Shown in pieces: positions 20,782 to 30,864 of a stretch of 64,000 nt of DNA. Position 1 is the stretch's first letter. Each line of letters opens with the position of its first letter. A program made the translations under genes and the position numbers. Source of the stretch: Heterocephalus glaber (lineage: Eukaryota; Chordata; Mammalia; Rodentia; Bathyergidae); NCBI RefSeq assembly GCF_000247695.1, contig NW_004624734.1, forward strand, positions 8,949,254 through 9,013,253, written 5' to 3'. The notes under the pieces were generated by a model. It searched no databases. It had not been told where the DNA came from and worked only from the letters and a program-made list of their open reading frames with translations.

Positions 20782-21036
20782 ATTGGGCAGGTCCCAAACT
20801 CTGTATAAAAGGTGGGTGCCGTCTGCCTACTTCTTTGGGGACCCACTGAACTCACATGGGTGAGGGGACTCTTGAAAGTGATGTTCTCAGGGGTCCCATC
20901 TGGCTGAATAACTGGGAGGGAAGGGATCAGCCTCAGGTGGGGTGGGCTGGGGACCATGGCGTCAGGGTGTGGCAGGAAGCCCTACCCCTCTCCTTTCCCC
21001 GGGCCTCCCCTTCCCATCCAAGGCCTGGAGGTAAAG
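20782..21036 (+). promoter_or_regulatory. TATA-like box with a downstream ATG frame and donor-like site (tentative)
   Basis: TATAAAAGG lies at 20804-20812, with an inverted CCAAT-type ATTGG at 20782-20786. About 44 bases downstream an ATG (20856) opens a 62-codon frame, and a donor-like G|GTAAAG stands at 21030/21031. No repeat explains this order. The peptide is not recognised and chance is quite possible. Confidence 0.25.
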
Positions 21037-21099
21037 GAATCTAGGGAGAGGCGGCTTCCAGGATGCTGGCTGTTCCCGGGGTCTGGGCAGGTGTCTGGC

Positions 21100-21205
21100 C
21101 CAGGCTCGTCCGCACGGCCGCCTCGCCTGCTTTCCGCTCCGTCCAGCGCCACTCAGCTCGCCTCCTGTCACCTCGCCAGTGCACACCGACCGGCCTGCCC
21201 AGGGC
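21100..21205. other. Small CpG-dense patch
   Basis: About twelve CpG dinucleotides in roughly 95 bp (for example 'cgtccgcacggccgcctcgc'), well above the surrounding density. It is too short for a formal CpG island. It lies about 300 bp downstream of the TATA-like box. Confidence 0.45.
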
Positions 21206-22115
21206 CTTAACCACACTGTGCCATGCAGTGAAGTTCTTCCTGCCACACTACACCACTCAGGCCAGTGCCCGTCTCTCTCTGTCCTTCGTCCTCCCTGTCC
21301 AGCTGGGCCCCTTCTGTGGCACTCAGCGCCCCTGGGGCTGGGTCACAGGGTGCTCCGGGCAGGGACCACTTTCCAGCCAGCACTAGAGATGAGGACAGAG
21401 ACTTCACGGCTCTTGCTGTCTTGCCTTGACCCACCAGCCCTGTACGCAGAATCTCCCCGGGAAGCCCCTCTGTCCCTTCCTGGCTGAGGAGGCCTACGGC
21501 CTTTCTGGGCAGGACAGGGTCGGTGGAAGGTGGCTCTCGGCATCTGGGCAGATGCAGCCAGCAGCCGAGACTTGGCTAAGCTGGTACTAAGCTGGGATTT
21601 TGTTTGCAGCACCCGCCCCATGCAGGATACTTCTCACTTGTCTGAGCATCACAGCGAGCGTCCTGCCGCTAGACTCTGGGCCTCCATGGTGACAGCTGTG
21701 CATTCACCACCTTTGTGGGCTCCTGCTGCTGAGGCAGATGTCATTTATCGGCTCCAGGAAAGCACTGGTGGTGCCTGTCCCGGGTCACACGGGGCCGGCC
21801 AGCACCAGGACACTGGGCCTGCAGGCCAGGGCTCTGTGGGCTGCTGGGGACCAAGATGGACCAGTGGGCACCAGCCAACTGCAGGCAAAGCACAGGGCGT
21901 TGACCCCTCTGAGCCTCAGTTTCCCCTCATGTGAAAGGAGAGGTACACTTCCTCCCAGGCCTGTCACAAGGCCGCAGAGAACAGCAGCCTGGGGAGTGTG
22001 TACACCCAGGAATACGTGCGTGGTCTCAAAGTGGGGACAGAGGTGCCTGCCGGGCCCGGATGCAGAGGTCCCTGAAAGAAGGGTCCATCGGCATCTGCAA
22101 TATTTTGCTTGATTT
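21206..22115. other. GC-rich single-copy DNA
   Basis: Overlapping frames of 90-165 codons on both strands have no recognisable domain. No repeat family recognised. Confidence 0.4.
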
Positions 22116-22117
22116 TC

Positions 22118-22305
22118 ATGCAGTTGGGCTGGCAGTTCCCAAGCACGCCCACACATCAGAATCACCCAGGGAACAGTAAAACAAAAATTGAGAAGCATTC
22201 CAGCTCTGCCCTCCTCACCCAGGGTCAAGATGTAATCATTCGGGGTGCAGCCTGGGTAGCAGGGGTTCTTTGAAAGCATCTCAAGTGGATCTCAGGTGAA
22301 GGACC
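22118..22305 (+). repeat. MER5A-like hAT DNA transposon relic
   Basis: 'agttcccaagcacgcccaca' and 'catcagaatcacccagggaa' followed by 'aaaattgagaagcattcc' and 'ggttctttgaaagcatctca' resemble the MER5 order (ttcaaacttcagcgtgcatcagaatcacctgg ...). Degraded. Confidence 0.55.
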
Positions 22306-22379
22306 CACATTTATGACAGTCATGTGCGTTCGTTATTTCTTCACCATTCCGAGAGCTATAGAAAACCCCAAGATTTGTT

Positions 22380-22545
22380 GGGTTTTGTTTTGTTTGGTTT
22401 GGTTTTTTGAGACAGGGTCTCTCTATGTAGTTCAGGCCGTCCTTGAGTTCACTATGTAGCCCAGGCTGGCCTTGAACTTGCATCGATCCTCCTGCCTCAG
22501 CCTCCCAAGTGCTAGGATTACAAGTGTGTGCCACCATGCCTGGCT
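22380..22545 (-). mobile_element. B1 SINE, antisense, without ID tail
   Basis: A GT/T-rich reversed tail, then 'gagacagggtctctctatgt', 'cccaggctggccttgaactt', 'cctcctgcctcagcctccca' and 'gtgtgccaccatgcctggct'. A single B1 monomer with an internal duplicated segment; no ID part is attached. Confidence 0.93.
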
Positions 22546-22559
22546 GATGGGTTATTTTT

Positions 22560-24780
22560 AAATCCACATAATTTCTATTTGCAGTGGATTAGCCAACTTT
22601 CTAGCTGTTGGTACAAGCACCTACCACATCTTAATTCTTTGTTTTCCCCCTTCCCCTTCTCCCCTCTAACCCTTGGGTCTCTTCCTGTATGGAAAAGATC
22701 TGTCTTACTACTTCCTATCATCTTGTCTTTTACTTTGCTCTTTATATTTTGTGTTTCTCATATAAGGGAAACCATGCAGTATTTAAGCTTATGTGTCTGA
22801 TTTATTTCACTTAACATTATAGTCTCGAGGTGCATCTATTTTCTTAGGATTATCCTTCTTTATGGGCAGAGTTGTACTCCATTGTGCATAAATACCACAT
22901 TTTCTTTATCCAGTCATCTGTTGATGAACATACAGGCCTCTTCCAAGATGTAGCTATTATGAATTTGTGCTGCTATAAATATGAATATATAATATGATGT
23001 CTTTAACTTTTGGGGGGAGATACCTAGAAGAGGAATAACTAGATTGAATGAAATTTCTAGTTTTAGTGTTTTGAGGATCTCCACACTGCTTTCCATAATG
23101 GTTATACTAGTTTATATTCCCACCAACACTGTAGAAGGGTTCCTTTTTCTTGATGCTATTGTGAAAGGTAATTTCTCAATTTCTTTCTCAGTGAATAATT
23201 TATTATCAGTGTACAGAAACACTGTTGATTTTTGTATGTTGACTTTGTATCCTGCTACACTACTGATTTTGATTATTAATTCTAGGAGTCTTTTGGTGGA
23301 GTTTTTTGGGTCTTCTATGTAGAGAATCATGTCACCTGCCAATAATTTAACTTGTTTTCCTGTACATAGCCCTTTTATTTCTTTCTCTTGTCTAATTGCT
23401 GTGGCTAATGTTTTGAGAACTATATTGAACAGGAGTGGTGATAGTGGACATCCTTGTCTTATTCCTAATTTTAGAAGGGAAACTTCCAGCTTCTCACCAC
23501 TCAGTATGACACTGGCATTGGTTTATCATAAATGGCTTTTATCAGACTGAGATAAGGCCCTTCTATACCTATTCTCCTCTGGGTTTTTATCACGCATGGA
23601 TATTGGATTCTTTCAAAGGCTTTTTCTGAATCTGTTGAGATGATCATGCAATTTTTTTTGTTTGTTTGTTTTTGGTACCTGGGATCTAACTCAGGTCCTT
23701 GCGTTTGCGAAGCAGGCGGCAGAACCACTGAGTTAAATCCCCGGCCCGATCATGTGATTTTTGTCCCTGTTTCTAATTATAGGGTATATTTCCTTTATTG
23801 ATTTGCATATATTAAATCATCCCTGCATCCCTGGGATGAATTCTACTTGGTCATGGTGTATGATCTTTTTGATGATTTATTGTGTTCTGTGTGCCAGTAT
23901 CTTGTTGAGGGTTTTTGTTTCTATGCTTGTTAAAAAGATTGGTCTGTATTTCTCTTCTTTGGTTGGGTCCTTTCTGGTTTTGAAATCAGGGTAATAGTAG
24001 TTTCCAGGACTTTGGGAGTGCTTGTTCCCTTTCAATTTCAATAAAGAGTTTTAGGAGTATTGGCGTTAAGATCTTCCCTAAAGTTCTTATAGAATTCAGT
24101 GGTAAATCCATTGGAAACTGAGCTTTTCTTAGTTGTTTTTTTTTAGTTACTTCTTTAGCTTCATTGCCTGATATAGAATTATTCAGGTTTTTTTCTATCT
24201 TCTTAGTTCAGCTTCAGTAGTTCATATGTATCTAGAAATCTATTAATTTTTTTGGAATTCTCCATTTTATTAGAATATCGAATCTCAAAATAGTTACTAA
24301 TAATCTTCTGGATTTTGGCAGTCTGTTGTGATTTCACCTTTTTCCTTTCTAATTGCATTGATTTGTGTCTTTTCTTTTTTGATAAGACTGGCTATGGGTT
24401 TGTCTATTTTGTTTATTCTTTCAAAGAACCAGCTTAAGGTCATTGTTTCTTTGTATAGGGTCGGGGGCTATTGTCCTGCTCTGGTCTTTATAATTTCCTT
24501 CCTTGTACGAGTTTTGGATTTGGGTTGCTCTTGGTTTTCTAGGATGTTGAAGTGTGTCATTGAGTTATTTATTTGGACTAGCTCTGTTTTTCTGTAGGCA
24601 TTCATAGCTATAAGCTTCCCTCTTAAGACTGCTTTCATTGTGTCCCATAGGTTCTGGTATGTTGTACTGACATTATTATTTGATGCTAGGAACTATGTCA
24701 TTTCTTCTTTGATTTCTTCTGTGACCCATTGATTATTCAAGAAGGTATTGTTTAATCTCCATTCATTTGCATAATTTCTT
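22560..24780 (-). mobile_element. L1 LINE, antisense, with damaged ORF2 reverse transcriptase and internal deletion
   Basis: 22600-23140 is antisense 3' UTR and ORF2 C-terminus; at about 23140-23155 the text jumps to the RT domain, skipping the part between. The minus frame 23112-23342 reads the RT palm (AGDMILYIEDPKNSTKRLLE, then VAGYKVNIQKS). The catalytic Ala-Asp-Asp is Ala-Gly-Asp, codon at 23334-23336. Upstream RT text continues to about 24780. A SINE splits it at 23657-23747. Inactive. Confidence 0.92.
23657..23747 (-). mobile_element. tRNA-derived SINE inside the L1 RT region, antisense
   Basis: T/G-rich run, then 'ggtacctgggatctaactca', 'ccttgcgtttgcgaagcagg' and 'ccactgagttaaatccccgg'. 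Flanks gatcatgcaattttt (23642-23656) and gatcatgtgattttt (23748-23762) are a 15-bp target duplication with two differences. L1 text resumes after it. Confidence 0.93.
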
Positions 24781-24784
24781 GTCT

Positions 24785-25155
24785 TTCCAACCCCTTTCTG
24801 CCCCAGGGCCTTTGTAGGTGCTGTTTCCTCTTTCTGAAACACTCAGTCTAGGTCTTGGTAGGATGGATCCTTTGAGTCATTCTGGGCCCAGCTTAAATGT
24901 CATCTCCTCAGAGAAGCTTTCCCAAGGTTTCAGTCTCAAGTGGCCCCTGCCACTGACACACCCAATCACATCACCCTTCACAGCACCAGAACTGCTATAA
25001 TTACTCCATTCATTTACTTATTGCTGATTGCTCTGTTTTAAAACGTAACCTCTTGAGATCTGGCCTAGCCTCTCTCGTTCACTGCTGGTTTCCTTTGCCT
25101 GGCACAGTGCCTGACACATGGGAAGCGCCCACCAAGTGCTTCTTGAACAAAGACG
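24785..25155 (+). repeat. L2 LINE 3' end, well preserved
   Basis: 'cagggcctttgtaggtgctg', 'ttcctctttctgaaacactc', 'cagcttaaatgtcatctcct', 'cagagaagctttcccaaggt' and 'cctttgcctggcacagtgcc' then 'cccaccaagtgcttcttgaa' follow the L2 3' consensus throughout. Ancient mammalian LINE, inactive. Confidence 0.85.
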
Positions 25156-25400
25156 GGGTGAATGTTAGACCTGCCTCTTGGGTGTCTGCAAGCCCCTGGT
25201 TGGATTGTGCCTGGTGAGGCCTCTCACAGTGCCTGGCATTGGGGTGGAGGTGTGGTTGGGCTGCTACATATTTTCATCAACTCTTCATACAATGAAGCAT
25301 CTAAACTAAAAAGAGCACTCTGTCTGGCTCTAGGTTATTACAGAGGGAGGGAAAATAGAAGTGGGTCACGAGATAGCAGCGCACAATTCCAGTTTGCAGT
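25156..25400. other. Single-copy DNA
   Basis: Short unassigned piece between the L2 and a DNA transposon relic. No gene seen. Confidence 0.35.
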
Positions 25401-25404
25401 CACA

Positions 25405-25705
25405 TAGATACAGCCAGCCATCTGACGCTGAGGGTTCTGCATCTGCAGATTCTACCAATCAACTGAAGCTATTAAAAGTTGTGTCTGTACTGAATATGTA
25501 CATTTCTGTGTCACCATTTTCTAAAAAATACAACTATTTGCATAGCATTTACATTGTATCAGGTGTTACAAAGTCATCTGGAGATGTTTTAAATCAGGCA
25601 GAAGGATGGACATAAGGAGTCTGGAAATCCTGCACCTCTTCTACAGGGCCTTGCACGGCCACAGGGTTTGTCCCCAATCCCCCTCAGACACCAAGGGACA
25701 ATGGT
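25405..25705 (+). repeat. Tigger-like (TcMar) DNA transposon relic
   Basis: 'acagccagccatctgacgct', 'gttctgcatctgcagattct' and 'accaatcaactg' at the left, 'actatttgcatagcatttac' and 'cattgtatcaggtgttacaa' within, and 'gtccccaatccccctcagac', 'accaagggacaatgg' at the right match a common MITE whose ends read cagtc(g/a)gccctc..gtatccg...cggataccgagggacgac. The two ends are inverted repeats of each other. Confidence 0.7.
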
Positions 25706-25904
25706 GTGCTATTAAAAAAGTAAATACATAGACCAAACGTTGAGCGACTGTGTTGAGGGAATTTCATTTTTTTCTTTGTGCTTGTTTGATATTTTGAAAA
25801 AATTTTTATAGTGAAGGTATATATCGTCCAACCAGGAATATTGAATTTTAAAGTGAGATGTATATTTTTTCAATTTTTTGGTGGGTAAAAAACTCCACTA
25901 CACA

Positions 25905-25974
25905 TAGCTCAGTGGTTTCGCCGCCTGTTGTGCAAGCGCAAGGACCCGAGTTCGATCCCTGGTACCAAAAAAAG
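25905..25974 (+). mobile_element. 5'-truncated tRNA-derived SINE with perfect target duplication
   Basis: Starts at 'tagctcagtggtttcgccgc', lacking the first bases of the family, then 'caagcgcaaggacccgagtt', 'cgatccctggtacc' and a short A run. The duplication ctccactacaca is perfect at 25893-25904 and 25975-25986. The truncation therefore happened at integration. Confidence 0.95.
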
Positions 25975-26023
25975 CTCCACTACACAAAAGGATATATATA
26001 CATATGGAAAAATTGTATAAAGA

Positions 26024-26064
26024 TGTGTGTGTGTGTGTATATATATATATATGTATATATACAT
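26024..26064. repeat. (TG)n(TA)n microsatellite
   Basis: About eight TG units run directly into about nine TA units; a looser TATA-rich region continues to about 26120. Such compound repeats are prone to slippage. Confidence 0.9.
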
Positions 26065-26222
26065 AAAGATGTATATATACCATAAGCATATACCTATATT
26101 CACAATACATATATCTATATAAATTTTAGTAGTTCTTTAATAGATATTTAAAATAATTTGTGTATAACATTAAATATAAGTATATGTATAAACTGATGAA
26201 CTCTTGCTCTGAGACACACCAA
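26065..26222. other. AT-rich DNA, nothing recognised
   Basis: TATA-rich low-complexity sequence flanking the microsatellite. Confidence 0.4.
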
Positions 26223-26224
26223 TC

Positions 26225-26300
26225 TTAGCGTATAACTCCCCACTCTGCCTTAGGCAAGTCAGTTAAACTCGCTGAATCCCAGTGCCCCCTCTGTTAGAAG
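26225..26300 (+). repeat. MIR fragment
   Basis: 'ccactctgccttaggcaagt', 'cagttaaactcgctgaatcc' and 'cagtgccccctc' follow the MIR centre (ttgggcaagttacttaacctctctgagcctcagtttcc). Confidence 0.55.
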
Positions 26301-27359
26301 TCCCCACTCTGCTCACTGGTATTTGCAGTGCCACCGAGGACCAGGTTCGGCTCTTCAGGCACAATGCCTTGCTTAATTGTTTAATCCTCCAAAAGATAGA
26401 TAGAGACAGAAGCGGGAGGGAAGCAAGATGAACTGTTGTAATCAGAGCAGCAGGGCATGGAAAACAGGCCAAGCCACCTCCTCCTGAGGCCCCACAGGGA
26501 GACAAGGAACCAGCAGCCCTGTAAACCCATGGTAGAGAACCCCAAAGAGAAAGCCACCAGCTGCTGGGAGGCGTGGGCTGTGGTCCCCTCTGCACCCGAC
26601 CTAGCCGGGTCCTGCTGTGGGCGCTCTGCCCCCCAGTGGCGGACGGAGGAAGTGCATCCCTTCCAGTCTTGGTGGGCTGCAAAGAGTACTGGATGGAGAG
26701 TTAGAAAATCAGTATCGCGGACCTCTCTGATAACTCAGGGGCAGAGAGGCCATCGGCTAGTATCTCCGCTTTGGCTTTTCCCGCACCCGCCTGGACCTGG
26801 CCCCCGCAGGCCTGTGTGGCTACTGCAGTAATCCGCTGGTTGCCTGGCCCTCTGGTCCGCCATATCCATCCTTCACGTGGCCTGACAGTCGTCTTGGCAA
26901 CCAGCAGAAATGTTCCTGACACTTCCACATGTATGGACCCCTGGGTCATCACGGCAGCAGAGGAGACCTAATGTTTACTGCGAGCCTGGCCCCTGTCCTG
27001 TTCTCTAGCCTCACTCTGGGACCCTGTGCTGCTCATCTTTCTGCATAGACCCTACAGGGCACCCAGAGGAATGAGATTCAGATGTGGAGCTAATGCCCCG
27101 GAAGGCAGCTCCGGAGGGTTGCAGATTCAGCGTGCGCTTTCCGCCTCCTGGGACTGGTGCTCTGCCTCAAACACAGGTCTGCAAGGCCTTCGAACCCCAC
27201 GCACATCTCCCCTGTTCCAAAGCACTCCCTGTTGGCACCGCAGGTGGTCTGAGCTCCCGCTATACTTAAGCCACCCCTGACGCCGGCTGCAGGCTCAAGC
27301 TGAGGCCAACATCCAGGGTTCCCTCCGGGCCTCCCTTGCTGTACTGAGGACTCACTGAG

Positions 27360-27360
<1 letters not shown>
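26301..27360. other. GC-rich single-copy DNA
   Basis: Frames of 60-140 codons occur on both strands (longest 26263-26682 minus), none with a recognisable product. No clear repeat family. Confidence 0.4.

Positions 27361-27363
<3 letters not shown>

Positions 27364-27390
<27 letters not shown>
27364..27390. repeat. (GA)n microsatellite
   Basis: About thirteen GA units. Confidence 0.95.
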
Positions 27391-29190
27391 CAGGAAACTG
27401 AGACTGTGTCCACCTCTGAGTAACTGTCCCTGCCCCAGCAAAGAGCTGACACAAAACGGGCTCAACGGTGTGGACCAGGGAGCGAATGCCAATGTAGAAG
27501 ATGAACGATGCTTTCCTGAAGCCTTTGTCTTCTGGAGCCTCTGGGTGCAGAGGCCCCTTCTTGACCCACTCTCAGGGCCCTGCACTGGCCCTGACGGTGG
27601 CCAGTGTGGCTAGACCCCACATGCAGGGCGGGGGAGCGCGCTTTCAGCAGAGAGCAGTGGCTCCGAAATGTAAGCCAAAATTAGGCTGGAGTAAACCATT
27701 TAAGGATTCCGGCTTGATGCCAGTGAGATACGAGTGGAGTAAACATGGAACGAAATGAATTTTTGATCACCACCCGGGCATTGGATTTCTGTCTCACCTG
27801 GTGTTTTGTTTTTTTTCACCCCAACTGAAGCATGAAATAAGTACACTCAGAGTTCCTCAGAGGAGCCTTGGGCAGGGGCTGTGGGGGAAGGGACAGTGGA
27901 AATTATCAGCGTAAGAAAGGAAGTGACAGGCCTCTGAGCAGAGGTCTTTGCCTCTCCTCGGTAATTAAAATTTACTTTAAACTTCAGGGCTACATTGATC
28001 AAGCCTGAAAGGCGAGGGCTGCACTCTACAACACAAAACCTAGCAGAGAGCCGATGTGGTTTTCAAGGAGGGTTAAAGGAGAGCGGGTTCTAAGGCCCCA
28101 TTCTGATTTCTGGACCATTATCAGTGTACGCAGGGCCTGCTCTGCACCTGCCCGGGGGGCTGGGCCTGGGAGTGGACTGGGTGAGAAGCACCTGCTGGGA
28201 TCTAGGTGTAAGGACAGGTAAGGAGGGCTCAGGGCTGCAGGAACAGCAAGTTTAGAGCCCAACAGGCCCATCCTGGTCAGGGTCCAATCTTAGGGGTGTG
28301 CTTCCCATGCCCTTGCAGGGCCTGGGTTTGACTCCTGTGACCCTGCACTCCCTGCACCTCAGTTTTCTCAGCCAGGCGGGGGATCCCAGCGGACCACCCC
28401 AGCAGGCTCACATAGTAGAATGCATGCTCAGACATTGCGCCAATACTGGCAGTGATCCAGCTGCAATCCAGCTGTAAGTATCAGGGCTTCCTGGGAGTCT
28501 CCGTTCCGGTGGGGAGGGGGTAGCTTTTAGCACAGACCCCCACAGATAATAAACTCTCGGATGCCGACGGGATGGGTATCTGCTATAAGCCAGCGCGACT
28601 GGTTACAGTTACTCCTCCCCGCAGCCAGTGGGGCAGTTAAGCCAGCAAAAACCAGAGAAGCGCTAAGGCCATGATGGAGCCCGTCCTGCTAAAAGGGTTT
28701 GTTTGCTGTGGCCATTAATCCATGTTTCGTGTGTAAGCAGATTATCTGAGCAGATCGCGGCCTCCTGTGTGGATGACCTGCAGCCGCTGCCCGGGCTGCT
28801 GGCCCGCCCTTCAAACCCTGAGGCTCAGTTACTTGTGGTCACATTCCAGGTGGCCCAAGATGGTGACATGGGGAAGGGGTCCTATGGCTGCGAGAAAGTG
28901 TCCTCAGAGAGTTCAGGTGCCCGTTCATGTGGACCTTGGCTCCCCAGGGGCTCGGGCAGGGAGCCCTGATGTTCCCCTGGCTTGTTTTGCACGCGGTGCC
29001 TTGCGAATCCATCTTCAGCCTCATAGACGGACATCCCCCAGCCCCTGCCCATCCCAGAGAGGAGAGAAAATGGCAGGAGCCGGGATGGATACCAAGGGGT
29101 TGGCCAGGCAGAGGTCACAGCGGGAGTGCCCTGTCCCTGGAGAGGATTGTTTTTATCATTGATAGGGTTTAAAACTGCTGGCCCAGGAAG
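27391..29190. other. Single-copy DNA with one AT-rich block and a MIR scrap
   Basis: 27790-28020 contains a conserved-looking block around 'ggtaattaaaatttacttta' (27960) in GC-rich surroundings. About 28318-28385 ('ctgggtttgactcctgtgac', 'cacctcagttttctcagcc') looks like a MIR scrap. No coding frame is supported. Confidence 0.35.
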
Positions 29191-29199
29191 ACCGTAAGT

Positions 29200-29805
29200 C
29201 ATCCAACTTTTATTACGGTAAAATATATGTAACGTAGGATTTACCCCTGTAACCATTAAGTGTGCGGCTTGGTGACAGGTGTATTCACACCGTGGTGCAG
29301 CTCTCTGTATCCTCCATCTTCCGAATGCTTTCATCTTTCCAAATAACTTTTGTACCACTAAACACGACCCCTGCCTTCCCCCTGCCCCAGTCCCTGATAA
29401 CCACTATTCATTCCACTTCCGTCCCTGTGATCTTGACTCCTTTGAAGGTCTCAGGTAAGTGCAATCATGTGGTATCTGTCCTTTTGTGAATAGCTTATTC
29501 CACTTAGCATGATGCGTCCGTGGCTCATGTGTGTCACGGTATGTTGTCTCATGTGGCAGGAGTCCCTTTCTCATCCAGGCTGAGTAGTATTCCATTCTCT
29601 GCACACACCACACCTTATTTATCCGCTCATTCTGTCTTCAGTTTCTTCCACCTTTCAGCAGCTGTGAATAATGCTGCTAAGGGCATCGATGTACAAGCAC
29701 CTGTCAGATCCTACTGTCAGTTCTTGGGTTTATACCCCAAAATGGAGTTGCTCTGTCCTGTGGTAATTCTGTGTTTAATTTTTAGGGAACTTCCATCCTA
29801 TTTTA
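29200..29805 (-). repeat. Old L1M 3' portion, antisense
   Basis: Antisense L1M text in order: 'accattaagtgtgcggcttg', 'taccactaaacacgacccct', 'cagtccctgataaccactat', 'taagtgcaatcatgtggtat', 'cttattccacttagcatgat', 'agtagtattccattctctgc', 'gctgtgaataatgctgctaa' and 'gtttataccccaaaatggag'. Inactive; frames crossing it are not genes. Confidence 0.85.
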
Positions 29806-30530
29806 AAACTCTTTGTATGCAGGGCACTCTGTATTGCTTGAACCTGGTGCTGACACCCCGGCCTCCCCTTGGGTTCCCGTTCTCGTATTGTGTCCTCCAT
29901 TGTCACCTCTTAAACCATGGAGAGACTGCAGAGAACCCATGCATAGGATTTACATCTGAAGTGGAAAGATTTGTCACCTGGGACCCACCAGCGTTCGTCC
30001 TCTGTACTTTGTCAGCACTGCCAGTGCCTGCCTCCAGACTTGCTCTTTGGTTGAAGACTGGCAACACCTGCCTCAGGGTTGCACTGTGCTGCCCCATCCT
30101 TCCTGGCTGCTGAGCCTCTGTACCTGCACGGTCTCCCTGGCTGTGTACTTGCCTCCAGGTACTACCGAGGAGCAGGAAAGGGAACATCAGAGATGTCATT
30201 GCGTATCTGTTCATCTGGGGCAGTTGGTCCCCATCCCAGATGATTGGTCCCTCTGGAACTCCTGCTGTCAACCCTGAGGGATGTCGAGGCCAGCAGTGTG
30301 CAGGTGTGTGGGGCCAGAGCTTCAGAACCCAGTGTGGGGACACACATGACACCTGCCCAGGTCAGCCTGCACACTCCTGGAGCGGAGTGCACCTCTCTGG
30401 CCCAGAGTTCAGGGTCGCATTTGCCTTGAACTATAACTCATTGTAGGGGCGTGCCCGGGGCCATTAAAGATAGAAAGAAGATGACAACCACCAGAGGAGG
30501 GGATACAAGGGAGGCAGCAAAGGTGGTGGT
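29806..30530. other. Single-copy DNA
   Basis: A 197-codon frame (29520-30113, plus) starts inside the L1M relic and a 149-codon frame overlaps it on the minus strand. Neither has a recognisable domain. Confidence 0.4.
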
Positions 30531-30531
30531 G

Positions 30532-30580
30532 AGTGTGTGTGTGTGTGTGTGTGTGGTGTGTGAGTGTGTAAGTGTGTGTG
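30532..30580. repeat. (GT)n microsatellite, interrupted
   Basis: About ten GT units with following GT-rich interruptions (ggtgtgtgagtgtgtaagtg). Confidence 0.93.
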
Positions 30581-30784
30581 ATGAATCCAGGTCAGCCCTG
30601 AGCTGATCATCAGTTTTTCTGGGTGATGGCCCCCGGAGTCCTTTGTGTTGTCTCTCAGTTCTGACACATGTTTGACATTTCCCACTTTAAGCATCAGGAT
30701 GAATGTAGCCTTTCTCTCCATCCTGCTGTTGGAAGGAAACTAACCTTTCCTGCTCGCCTCTTGTGCATGGGTGCTTTCCCTCTG

Positions 30785-30862
30785 TCCAGGCCCTAAACGC
30801 TTGCAACACACATGCAGTGGGTGTCATTATCCCATTTTATGGGTGAGTGAATTGAGGCTCCT
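30785..30862 (-). repeat. MIR fragment, antisense
   Basis: 'gtgggtgtcattatcccatt' then 'ttatgggtgagtgaattgag' follows reversed MIR (attattatccccattttacagatgaggaaactgag). Confidence 0.6.
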
Positions 30863-30864
30863 TC

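Noticed and set aside
29520..30113. 197-codon plus-strand frame
   Set aside because: It starts within an old antisense L1M relic, so its first third is transposon DNA read backwards; the rest is unrecognised.
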